Assembly (NCBI GenBank): GCA_963653425.1
Contig: CAVJWC010000010.1
Location: forward strand, 1-34,289
Source: UMGS692 sp963653425
GTDB lineage: Bacteria; Bacillota; Clostridia; Christensenellales; CAG-314
Direction: 5' to 3'
Length of the DNA: 34,289 nt
Shown: piece after piece, positions 1 through 8,127 of the stretch
How positions within the stretch are numbered: position 1 is the first letter of the stretch
Layout: the number at the start of each line of letters is the position of its first letter
Notes under the pieces: generated by a model
Told to the model about the DNA's origin: nothing
Database searches by the model: none
Seen by the model: the letters and a program-made list of their open reading frames with translations, nothing else
Made by a program: the position numbers and the translations under genes

Positions 1-70
1 CAACGAAAGGCCAAGGCAGTGCTTTTACGGTTTTAATGCCGAAATAATCCATTTTAATTCTAACAAAGAA

Positions 71-95
71 AAACGGATAGTTTATTTGTCCGTTT
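71..95 (-). terminator. weak terminator-like hairpin
   Basis: AAACGGA (71-77) pairs with TCCGTTT (89-95). On the minus strand the stem is followed by TTTCTTTG. No gene is visible that would end here, so the gene it might serve would lie outside this window or be lost. It may be chance. Confidence 0.3.
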
Positions 96-334
96 CAACG
101 CGTTCGCTTTTTGATTTAATTTTTATGTTCTCCCTATGGAACACAAACCTTCGGGTTCATTTTTATGCTCAAAATACGGATTCCAAATCACAATTGCATA
201 GCAAACGGGATTTGAAGCCACAGTATTTTTATACAATTTGATGTACTATTCACCATTTTAACATTCAATTCTTTGTTTAAATTAACCTTTTAAAATTTAA
301 TTAAATTTCTCCCTTTGCAACGTTATTTAACATA

Positions 335-372
335 ACGAAAGACTCGAAGTTTCACAACTTCGAGTCTTTCGT
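335..372. repeat. perfect 15-bp inverted repeat
   Basis: ACGAAAGACTCGAAG (335-349) and its exact reverse complement (358-372) surround an 8-nt loop. There is no T-tract on either side, so it is not a typical intrinsic terminator. A second, imperfect inverted repeat with arms 381-393 and 418-430 follows at once. Both lie in DNA with no gene. Confidence 0.75.
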
Positions 373-467
373 CACTTGCAGGTGTCCCCATTAAATTAAT
401 TATTTTTTTACAATCCCTAATGGGAACACCGTTTTAACGGCTCTTTTTTATCTTTAACGATAACTCT

Positions 468-664
468 GTTACTAACCGGCAATTACAGCTCCGTTATTAC
501 AAACGCTTAACTGCATTCTATACTACCAACGCTTAATTACAATCCTGTTATTCGAAACGTTCAGTTACGATATAATTCTGTTACTACAAGTGCTTAATTG
601 TGGCTCTGTCATTAAAAACACTTAGTTGCATTCCGTTTTACTACCAACGCTTAATTGCAATTTT
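468..664. repeat. degenerate ~28-nt tandem array, about 7 copies
   Basis: Copies start near 468, 493, 519, 547, 580, 608 and 635. They share a core like GTTACTACAAACGCTTAATT followed by GCAATCCT. Copies differ at many positions and in length (25-33 nt), so this is an old, diverged tandem array and not a CRISPR, which would have exact repeats with unrelated spacers. No open reading frame runs through it. The rest of 1-933 holds no gene I can support. Confidence 0.6.
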
Positions 665-933
665 ATTGCAAAAACATATAAAGCTCAACAAAATACCTAT
701 TATAATACATAATATAAACTATATGCAACTTTTTGTCAATTGATTGCAATAAGTAAAGACGTACTTTTTCGCGGGCGGGGACGTTTAGCGGGTGCGGTTA
801 AGGAGAGAAAGGCAATATATCCGTTAAAAAAGGCAAAAAAACACTGTTTTTCCGTAGAAAACGGGGATGCTTTTCCAAGGTGAAAAACTTTTTCATTTTT
901 CAATTTTTATTTTGAAAAATCCTTTTCATATAT

Positions 934-962
934 TTGACATTCAAACTCTCTTATGCTATTCT
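934..962 (+). promoter_or_regulatory. sigma-A promoter with extended -10
   Basis: TTGACA (934-939) is separated by 17 nt from TATTCT (957-962), with TG one base before the -10. The predicted transcript starts near 969 and has a leader of about 125 nt before the lipoprotein start at 1095. Confidence 0.7.
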
Positions 963-1094
963 GTCGCGCGGGAAAAAGTGTGTTCCCGAAATAGACATTA
1001 TTTTATTTTTTGTCGGAATTTGTACAAAATACAGAAAAGTGTCTAACAAATATACGCACGGCGCGTATGTACCTACAAAAGGAGGTAAAACATT

Positions 1095-2750
1095 ATGAAA
1101 CTTTCTAAGTTATTGTGCTGCGTTTTATTGGTAGTCGTAGTTCTTGCGGGTTGCGTACCCAACAACGGAAACGACGAACTCGAATACCACGGCTCTTTTA
1201 ACGATCCCTGCCTTACCGAAGCCGGTCCGCTCGATCCGTTGATCGACGCGATTACTGCGGGCGGTAAGAGTCTTATCTCTACAGTTGCCGCAAAAGCCGG
1301 TTCGGCTTGCTTTAATTTACTTCTGAAAGCTATGGGTTTCGATATGCGTTCCGTAGAAGAGAAGAAAATCGACGAAGTAAACGCTAAGGTTGACGTTCTG
1401 CAGTCCACCGTACAGGCAGGTTTCGAAAGAGTTACCAGAAATCAGGTAAGAATTCACAACGAAGACGTAATGAACGAACTTCTTGCGAAAGTTAACGAAG
1501 TAAGATCTCCCATTCTCGATAAGATGTTGATTCTTGCAGATATTTCCGCAAAAGAACTCGATGAAACTTACGATTGGGAAACTCTTACGAGAGAACAGGA
1601 AACTCTGGCTAAAGACCTTGCCGATCTCAGATTCTCCACGCTCAGCGAAAACGACATATGGTACGCTACGGAAAACTTAGCCAACGCTATCCTTACCCCC
1701 AGCTACGCAAACGTTTCGGTACAGTTATTCGACCTGTACGAAGAAACTTACGGCGCACTCGAAACGTGGGACACCATGACCGTTAAACCCAGAAGAGAAT
1801 TCATCGCTTATCTGGCTTATCTCGTAAACAGTATGTGTCAGTTGTCTCAGATCAGCGCAAACTATAAGATCAGCCTTTATCCCGAAGGAGACGCCAACAT
1901 TAAAGGTATCGAATCGGGCGTTAACAGAATGATCGAAGCAGTCGGCAATCTTAACGAAAAATTCAGCGAAGAACTTAAAAACCTTGCCGAAATTCAGAGA
2001 CAGCACGACGAAGACAAGATTATGGTTCACAGAAACAGAGTTGCCGACGAATACGGTAACCTCGTCGTAGTTAAGGACGATCCTATTTCCAGCCGTCTTA
2101 TGCCCGTTACCACCGGCGAAAGCGAATACAACTACGTTTCTTTCGAAGCCGACGACAGTCCTATGATGGTAAACTACACGGGATACAATCACTTTATTTA
2201 CCATCTGAACGGTCAGGAAAAAGGTTATCTGTATCAGAACGTCGTATCGGAATACAAGATCTATAACGCTTCTATGGGTTATACCGATTACACCACTTTC
2301 ACCGTAAAAGATTACCTTTCCTCCATCGGATTCAACTGCAACGAAATTGAATTGTACGAGAAGGCAGTAGGTTTCTACGGTTGGATAGGACATGTTATCT
2401 ACGAAGCTTCCGGCGGAGTTTCCAACACTTTCAGTAAACTTGCCGTTGCTTATTTCCCCTTCAGAACGGCAGATCAGGACGGCGACGTAGCGGAATACGA
2501 TTCGGTAAACTACTACCTCGGCTGGTGGTCGAGAAGCTGGACCTACGAAAGAACGGATAAATTCGATAACTTCTACCTCTGCTTCGTAAACGCGGATCAA
2601 AAGACGTTGTACGGCAAGATCGACAAACTTATTATCCAATACAACGGAGAAAAAGAACCCTACGGATTCTATCAGCGTCACTACAAAGGTTACTATCACT
2701 GGTCGGAAGATCAGGGAACGCTGGTACCATTACAGGAGAAGCATTTGTAA
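1095..2750 (+). CDS. uncharacterised lipoprotein (551 aa)
   Basis: The start is set by AGGAGG at 1080-1085. Residues 1-19 are a lipoprotein signal with lipobox LAGC, so the mature protein should be lipid-anchored at Cys-20 on the outer face of the membrane. Residues about 45-75 are hydrophobic/alanine-rich, and about 78-115 look like an amphipathic coiled-coil helix. Up to about 310 the chain is mostly helical, and from about 340 to the end it is rich in Tyr, Asp and Gly as in beta-rich binding domains. A helical front and beta-rich back can also occur in pore-forming or adhesive proteins, but I recognise no family and assign no function. It is monocistronic, with its own promoter and terminator. 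Its narrow codon choice (frequent GAA, AAC, TTC) suggests high expression. Confidence 0.85.
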   Translation: MKLSKLLCCVLLVVVVLAGCVPNNGNDELEYHGSFNDPCLTEAGPLDPLIDAITAGGKSLISTVAAKAGSACFNLLLKAMGFDMRSVEEKKIDEVNAKVDVLQSTVQAGFERVTRNQVRIHNEDVMNELLAKVNEVRSPILDKMLILADISAKELDETYDWETLTREQETLAKDLADLRFSTLSENDIWYATENLANAILTPSYANVSVQLFDLYEETYGALETWDTMTVKPRREFIAYLAYLVNSMCQLSQISANYKISLYPEGDANIKGIESGVNRMIEAVGNLNEKFSEELKNLAEIQRQHDEDKIMVHRNRVADEYGNLVVVKDDPISSRLMPVTTGESEYNYVSFEADDSPMMVNYTGYNHFIYHLNGQEKGYLYQNVVSEYKIYNASMGYTDYTTFTVKDYLSSIGFNCNEIELYEKAVGFYGWIGHVIYEASGGVSNTFSKLAVAYFPFRTADQDGDVAEYDSVNYYLGWWSRSWTYERTDKFDNFYLCFVNADQKTLYGKIDKLIIQYNGEKEPYGFYQRHYKGYYHWSEDQGTLVPLQEKHL

Positions 2751-2784
2751 GACTGTCTCAGTAAAAATCAACCTATAAAATTAC

Positions 2785-2825
2785 CCCGCCCGTCACGGAA
2801 TTACCTGTAACGGGCGGGTTTTTTT
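2785..2825 (+). terminator. intrinsic terminator of the lipoprotein gene
   Basis: CCCGCCCGT (2785-2793) pairs with ACGGGCGGG (2810-2818), followed by seven T. It is a strong GC-rich stem 34 nt after the stop codon at 2748-2750. Confidence 0.92.
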
Positions 2826-2849
2826 AGTAGAGTATAAAACGCTTTTTAT

Positions 2850-5276
2850 TTACAGCCGTGAACATCTGACGCGAATCATGGTTCTGTCGTCTAATTTGTC
2901 TTTTTCTTTTTCACCCTGCATCCTGAAAATATTATAAAGCCCGCTCTCGTCAAAAGACTTATCGTAGTGTTTCCAGAAAAAGTCGTAGGTTCCGTCGGTC
3001 ATAATATAAATAACGTCTCCGAGCTTTAACTTTATCGACGCAACGTCAAAGAAGCTCTCTACGTTTCCGTCGCCGTTTACTATTCCGTATCCGTGCGGAT
3101 TTTCGGGCTTGTTTACGTACTCCCCGTAAAGAGTTTTTCTTTCTCTTTCCTTTCCGTCTATTTTGAAAGCGTAATAAGTCTGAGAACGCGTAAGCGCAAT
3201 GACCTGTCCGTCACGCACGAGAATTATTCCGCTGTCTCCGACGTGACCGTAATACATCGTGCCGTTGTCGATATAAACGACTGCCGACGTACAACCGGGT
3301 TTTTCGAAATACACGCCCCTGCTTTTCGCAAGCTCTTCTGCTTTTTCGTATTCGCTTTTATACCCGGCGTCTCCGCAGAGAATATTTTCGGTTCGTACCG
3401 AAGCCGACGCAAATTCTCCGCGCATAATTTCTTTGACGTCGTCGCCCCCTCTTTTAAGACGTTCTCCGAAAGATTGTCTGAAAACGTCAAGAAAAGTTTC
3501 CGTAAATTTAGCTGCAACGCTGTATTCGCCGACGTATCCCTCCTGACGCGTAATTCCGTCCGCAACGACGAAAAAATTTTTGTCGTTTATAAAAAAATCT
3601 TCCGCCGGATGTCCGCAGGTATTACGGCACGAAAAGTCTTCCGCGGTTACGATTCTGAAAACTTCGCCGCATTGGTTTCTCAGACGCTCGACGACTCCGT
3701 CTAAATGCAGTACCGCGTCGTCGTTGCCTTCACGCGGAAAAACGGTTTTCTCATCGGACATAACTGCAGTTAATCGTTTCAACCGCGTACTGTCCAGCTC
3801 GTTGCCGTTTCTGTAAACGGAACCTATAACCTCCGAAATTCGTTTTTTGCCTGTAAGATCCACTACGATAACGGGATTTTTGCATTGGGCAATCATTTTC
3901 AGCTCTCTTTCAACGGCAGAACTCATGACGTAATTTTCGCTCAGAAAACATAATACGGCTTTGCTTTTATAAAGAAGATTTCTGAACTTAGCGTACCATT
4001 CCTTCCCGTCACAATCTGCGGTTTTGTCAAGCGTTTCGTCAAAAACAACCTGAACTCCGCGCGACTGAAGTTCTACTATATCGCAAAAAACGGGTTTATA
4101 ATCCATGCTCGAATAACTTACTATAACGTAATCGTTATTATCCGCGCGACTGCTTTTAATAAACCCGTTTACTATACATTCGTAACGGCTTGCGGAATTT
4201 ATAATATTATTCTTTTTACCGAAAACGGCTTTGGGTTGCTTTTTGAAAAAAGCCTCCGCTACCTCCCAGAACTGATTATAGCCCGACCTTTCCGCTTCGC
4301 TTTTGGCATAGTTCCGAGCTGAACCGACGCAATCTTTCACCTTCTCTTCGGCGAAAGAAACGTCATTTATAAATTTGCTTAAATCGAATTCTTCGTCTTT
4401 TTTATAAACGCAACGGCAAATCTTATTTACGGCTTTTTTAAGTTCTTTTTCATAAGTATTCCTCTCTCCCGTCGTTACGTCGAAAGCTATAACTTCTGAG
4501 AGAACGTCGCGATTCTTCGGATCCGAACAATAAACGTAGGTAAAGAAAAAAAGTTTTGCAGCCAAAACGTAGTATTTTGCGTAGTCGGAATTCGTATTCA
4601 TACATATGTAAGCGTAGCCGAAAGCTTTTATCAATAACTCGCAGTCGTCGCCACCGTCAAAAACGGGCGCGTCGCTTTTTTTAACGTCATCAACTTTGTC
4701 CGCAAAACATTTCGGGCATTCTTTATCGCTGTTTTCCGCGCTGTTATAATATCTCCGCTGAAATTCGTTACACACCGCTTCAACGTAAGAAATAAGCATT
4801 GCCGGGTTATCGTTCGTTTTTCTGGCGCCGATTTCCGAAAACTTCAGAATACGCTTATAGTCTTTCATAAGTACGGAATATCTGCACGCAAGATTCCATA
4901 AAACGGGGTATATGTCCAAAGAAAAACGGGTTTCTTCGTCATTCATAGATTGGTTAATCAAATCTCTTAACTGTTTGACGTCCCTTTTGCGGTAATAAAA
5001 AAGGCAAGCTAAATAAAAAATCACAAAGAATTCTCGTTTGCTGAGTTCGCTCGTTTTGGTTTTATACAGCGACATCAGCATCAATACCACGGCGAAATCT
5101 TCATCGTCGGATTTTTCGTAAAATTCCGTACAACATAAGATAAACTCGTACGTTTTGAAATATTCCAAACCTTTAGAGCTTATTTCCTTTACAGTATTCA
5201 GAACGTTTTCCAATTTTTTCTGAGTCTGAGAAAAATCTATACTATATTTCTTTTCAAAAAGTCCGACGTGCTCCAT
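2850..5276 (-). CDS. helical + TIR + PP2C phosphatase-like protein
   Basis: An upstream in-frame ATG (5297) exists, but the ATG at 5276 follows AGGTGG and is preferred (808 aa; numbering from it). Residues 1-350 are helical, TPR-like in feel, with no signal peptide. Residues about 382-493 form a TIR domain: YVIVSYSS at its start, FLSENY near 444, and Glu-458 in the VERE motif at the position of the catalytic glutamate of NAD-cleaving TIRs. Residues about 548-808 form a PP2C-type phosphatase domain with the acidic metal-binding positions kept: Glu-Asp 559-560, ADG (Asp-573), GDSG (Asp-681), TDG (Asp-761) and DD 796-797. TIR domains act as NAD hydrolases or as scaffolds; PP2Cs remove phosphate from Ser/Thr. 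The combination suggests a cytosolic sensor or signalling enzyme, perhaps in defence, but this is inference. It is monocistronic with its own promoter. Confidence 0.88.
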   Translation of the reverse strand: MEHVGLFEKKYSIDFSQTQKKLENVLNTVKEISSKGLEYFKTYEFILCCTEFYEKSDDEDFAVVLMLMSLYKTKTSELSKREFFVIFYLACLFYYRKRDVKQLRDLINQSMNDEETRFSLDIYPVLWNLACRYSVLMKDYKRILKFSEIGARKTNDNPAMLISYVEAVCNEFQRRYYNSAENSDKECPKCFADKVDDVKKSDAPVFDGGDDCELLIKAFGYAYICMNTNSDYAKYYVLAAKLFFFTYVYCSDPKNRDVLSEVIAFDVTTGERNTYEKELKKAVNKICRCVYKKDEEFDLSKFINDVSFAEEKVKDCVGSARNYAKSEAERSGYNQFWEVAEAFFKKQPKAVFGKKNNIINSASRYECIVNGFIKSSRADNNDYVIVSYSSMDYKPVFCDIVELQSRGVQVVFDETLDKTADCDGKEWYAKFRNLLYKSKAVLCFLSENYVMSSAVERELKMIAQCKNPVIVVDLTGKKRISEVIGSVYRNGNELDSTRLKRLTAVMSDEKTVFPREGNDDAVLHLDGVVERLRNQCGEVFRIVTAEDFSCRNTCGHPAEDFFINDKNFFVVADGITRQEGYVGEYSVAAKFTETFLDVFRQSFGERLKRGGDDVKEIMRGEFASASVRTENILCGDAGYKSEYEKAEELAKSRGVYFEKPGCTSAVVYIDNGTMYYGHVGDSGIILVRDGQVIALTRSQTYYAFKIDGKERERKTLYGEYVNKPENPHGYGIVNGDGNVESFFDVASIKLKLGDVIYIMTDGTYDFFWKHYDKSFDESGLYNIFRMQGEKEKDKLDDRTMIRVRCSRL

Positions 5277-5330
5277 TTTCCACCTCATCCTAAGCATCGT
5301 GTTTGTCGTTGGTGCAATATATAATAATTC

Positions 5331-5359
5331 AGTATAACATACCGTAAAGATTAAATCAA
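5331..5359 (-). promoter_or_regulatory. promoter of the TIR-PP2C gene
   Basis: On the minus strand TTGATT (5354-5359), a 17-nt spacer and TATACT (5331-5336), with TG one base before the -10. The start would be near 5325, leaving about 50 nt before the preferred ATG at 5276. Confidence 0.7.
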
Positions 5360-5514
5360 GACATTTTTGTTTTTAATCCGACGTCCTCCGTTCGTTTTGT
5401 AACGGGCGTGAGGTCTTTACAATTATACACGGACTGAGTTTTTACGTCGTACTCAACGGTTGAACCTTTACCAGACCCCGGCAACTATCGCGTGGGGTTC
5501 GTATAAGAAAGAAA

Positions 5515-5538
5515 AAGGCTTCCCTTTCGGAAAGCCTT
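5515..5538 (-). terminator. terminator of the ABC/lipoprotein operon
   Basis: AAGGCTTTCC and GGGAAGCCTT (one G-U pair) surround a GAAA loop, followed by TTTC on the minus strand, 17 nt after the stop of the 689-residue lipoprotein. The rest of 5360-5514 holds no gene I can support. Confidence 0.85.
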
Positions 5539-5555
5539 TTTAATTGCGCTGAATA

Positions 5556-7625
5556 TTAAGCAGCTACGGCCTGAAGTCCGCCGAAGACTAAGCCCATATA
5601 ACCCGAAGAGCCTGCGCTTGCATAGAAAAGGTTAATGTAGTCGCCCCGGAAAAGCGGAAAGGCGGGAGTTACAGGTTGCATATCGAGAGGATTGATAAGA
5701 GCCGAGCCGTTAAAGAAGCAATAAGCTCCGTTGCTCTGGAAAAGAGGCGCGCCCGTTCCTTTAAGGTTATTAAGGATAACCGCCGTCGTCGGATCTTCGA
5801 AGTTCATGAAGTGAGCAACGTGATCGGTCGACGCTTCTCTGTTGAAATATCCGCGAATGGGGGTTGCGGTAACGCCATTCGCCGAACCCGACTTATAGAT
5901 AGCGATAAGGTTGAATTTCTCTATGGTGTTTTCTACCTTAGTGAAGGTGTAACCGTACTGAGCGAAGACCTGAGAACTCAACTGTTTGATTGCGGTAGCC
6001 GCGCTCGTTGCGTTGAACTGCTGGAACCAGCCTTCGGAACCCGCTACGTAGGATTCGAGAACGCTGTTGCCGTCTACGTCTATGCCGGAAATGTATCCGC
6101 CTGCGCCCGTAGCGGAATCTTCGTCGTGATGGTCTGCGATAATTACGGGACCGCCTGCGCCGATGAGTTCGCTGTTTTTAATGGAAACTCTTGCGCCCCA
6201 GGAGTAAAGAATGCAGTTGAAAGAGTCGTAAGCCTTGCAGTCTTCAATCGTGAACTTTGTTATAGTCATCGTTTCGGGGAAGTAAGAAATGTACCAGCCG
6301 TTCGAAATGCAGTTTATGCAGGCTCCTTCCATTATCTTTATTTTGGAGAAGATAAGACCGCCCGAAAGCATAGCGTCTTCGCTTCTGTTGGAGTTACCGA
6401 TAAGGAACGCGTTTTCGATGGTTACGCGCGGTTCTTCGCTTGCTTTTTCTTCAACGCCCACTGCGTTTTCGAATACGAAAAGCTGAGAGTGAGATATGAT
6501 AACTTCGGTTATTTCGCCGTCGGGACCTACGGGAACGACTCTGTGGTCGGTTCTTACGACGAGCGGAATTTCAGACGCGTCGACAGAGAAGTAATTGCCG
6601 ATAACGCTGAATTTTTCGTCTTCGTTAAGGTATCTCTTATAAATATCCGTCCAGTCTTTAAGAGATCCGAGAGCAAGCTTATAGTCGGAATCGCTTTCTT
6701 TGACTTCGGTTTCGTCAAATACGTACTGAGAAGGGAAGTTCTTTTCGGTAATGGCAACGTCGCCGTGAAGAATAACCGCGCTTACGGCAGGTTGCTGAGG
6801 AAGATTGTTCTCTTCTCTGAACTTCGTCCATTCCTCTCTTCCCGAGTTGTCGATAACGGCAAGGTCCATTGCGTCGTAAACGTTATAGCCTTTGATTACC
6901 GTGAATTCGAAACTCTTGGTAACGTCTTCTTCTTTCTGGTCGTCTTCGATAAGATAGGGGCGTACGGAAAGGAGGTAATCGTTTCCTACGGCGTCTTCGG
7001 AGAAGAGGAATTCGCCCTTGTCGGTGTTGACCGTAACGGTGTTTTTGAGTTCTTCGCCCGAAAGTTCAACGAATTCGTTGCCCTTTTTAACGCTCAGAGT
7101 GTAAGCGATGGGGAAAGAATCGATGTTTACGAATTCGTCGTTCTTATTGAGAGCGAGAGCCTTGGGCATAAATACGAAAGCGTTTTCGCATCCGACTTTA
7201 TATCCGCGTTCTCTGTCCGTGAATTCGGTACGTTTGTTGTCCTGCTCGCGGATGTTGTTCTTATACGCGGTAACGAAAGCGGGTTCTTCTATCGCGTAGA
7301 TTTTGTAGTCGATTTCACGAACGGTGTAAGTAACATTTGCGGTGAACTCTTTGTAGGTGATAACCACGGTGTGTTCGCCGAATTCCGACGTGTCGAGACT
7401 GCTGAAGTTTTCCGCGGTAAGGAAAATTTCCTGCTGTGTGTTATCGGAATAAAGAACTTTGATTTTGACTTTAGTCGGGTTGATTACGTCGTTTTTGTAG
7501 TAATACGATTTGATACCGGAAAGGTATTCGATACCCGTAATATGAGCCTGTTCGCAAGCTGCGAGAGTCAGAAACATTGCCGTGATAAGCAAAAATGCTC
7601 CGATTATCGTCAGTGTTTTTTTCAT
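5556..7625 (-). CDS. Ig-like, beta-rich lipoprotein (689 aa)
   Basis: The lipoprotein signal has lipobox TLAAC (Cys-24); AGGAGG lies about ten bases before the ATG. Residues about 27-103 resemble a bacterial Ig-like domain of the Big_3 type, with alternating strands ending in VTYTV. Residues about 380-560 have short repeated strands with Asn and Gly turns (for example VTIENAFLIGNSN and VSIKNSELIGAGG), which suggests a right-handed beta-helix. Enzymatic residues cannot be assigned. It is the last gene of the ABC operon, 86 nt after the small anchored protein, and ends at a clear terminator. It should be exposed on the cell surface; it may bind glycan, or be a partner of the exporter. I do not recognise a named family. 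Confidence 0.82.
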   Translation of the reverse strand: MKKTLTIIGAFLLITAMFLTLAACEQAHITGIEYLSGIKSYYYKNDVINPTKVKIKVLYSDNTQQEIFLTAENFSSLDTSEFGEHTVVITYKEFTANVTYTVREIDYKIYAIEEPAFVTAYKNNIREQDNKRTEFTDRERGYKVGCENAFVFMPKALALNKNDEFVNIDSFPIAYTLSVKKGNEFVELSGEELKNTVTVNTDKGEFLFSEDAVGNDYLLSVRPYLIEDDQKEEDVTKSFEFTVIKGYNVYDAMDLAVIDNSGREEWTKFREENNLPQQPAVSAVILHGDVAITEKNFPSQYVFDETEVKESDSDYKLALGSLKDWTDIYKRYLNEDEKFSVIGNYFSVDASEIPLVVRTDHRVVPVGPDGEITEVIISHSQLFVFENAVGVEEKASEEPRVTIENAFLIGNSNRSEDAMLSGGLIFSKIKIMEGACINCISNGWYISYFPETMTITKFTIEDCKAYDSFNCILYSWGARVSIKNSELIGAGGPVIIADHHDEDSATGAGGYISGIDVDGNSVLESYVAGSEGWFQQFNATSAATAIKQLSSQVFAQYGYTFTKVENTIEKFNLIAIYKSGSANGVTATPIRGYFNREASTDHVAHFMNFEDPTTAVILNNLKGTGAPLFQSNGAYCFFNGSALINPLDMQPVTPAFPLFRGDYINLFYASAGSSGYMGLVFGGLQAVAA

Positions 7626-7711
7626 GTCGAGAGATCCTCCTTCTATTTTATCCGCTTTTCGGCGGGTAATGACTTGGTTTCGGTTTATATTCGTTGTTTT
7701 TCCGTCTGCGC

Positions 7712-8125
7712 TTAATCTTCCTTTGCGAAGATTATTATGCTTTTGGAAATCTTGTTTCTGTCGCCGGCTTTGACCGTTACCGTTATGGCGGTGGGACGGG
7801 TGAAATACAGTCTGCCTACCGAGTCTATATGAGCCGAAGAATTGTCTTCCGTGAAGAATTTATACGAGCGGTCGGTGGCGTTGTCGGGCGAAGTCCTCAC
7901 GAATATCCATACCACGAGGTTTTCGGTGTAAGGCACCGTCGCGTACATTTTACCGTCGTGTTCTTTTATTTCCACAGATTTGCCGTCCACCTGAACGTCG
8001 TAAATCTCTATATCTTCAACGTAAATTTTTTCGTCGTAAACCGCGACTTTCATTCCGAAGTATCCCACCACGAAAATTGAAAGAAGATATATTCCGACGA
8101 TGATAAGTATTACGGATTTTTTCAT
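7712..8125 (-). CDS. small single-pass membrane protein (137 aa)
   Basis: One hydrophobic segment (about 5-25) is followed by about 110 mostly beta-type residues, which should face outward. No cysteine lipobox is present. The start lies two bases after the TAG stop of the permease gene and has only a weak GAGA ribosome site, so translation is probably coupled to the permease. The position suggests an accessory extracytoplasmic subunit of the transporter. No family was recognised. Confidence 0.72.
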   Translation of the reverse strand: MKKSVILIIVGIYLLSIFVVGYFGMKVAVYDEKIYVEDIEIYDVQVDGKSVEIKEHDGKMYATVPYTENLVVWIFVRTSPDNATDRSYKFFTEDNSSAHIDSVGRLYFTRPTAITVTVKAGDRNKISKSIIIFAKED

Positions 8126-8127
8126 AA

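Noticed and set aside
468..664. CRISPR array
   Set aside because: Repeats are degenerate, contiguous and without unique spacers, and no cas genes are present.
5676..7715. Long plus-strand open frame (679 codons) opposite the Ig-like lipoprotein
   Set aside because: It lies wholly antisense to a gene with signal peptide, ribosome site and terminator, and its translation is rich in Arg, Phe and Val without any domain. Similar antisense frames oppose the toroid, DUF4430 and coiled-coil genes; all arise from the codon bias of the real genes.
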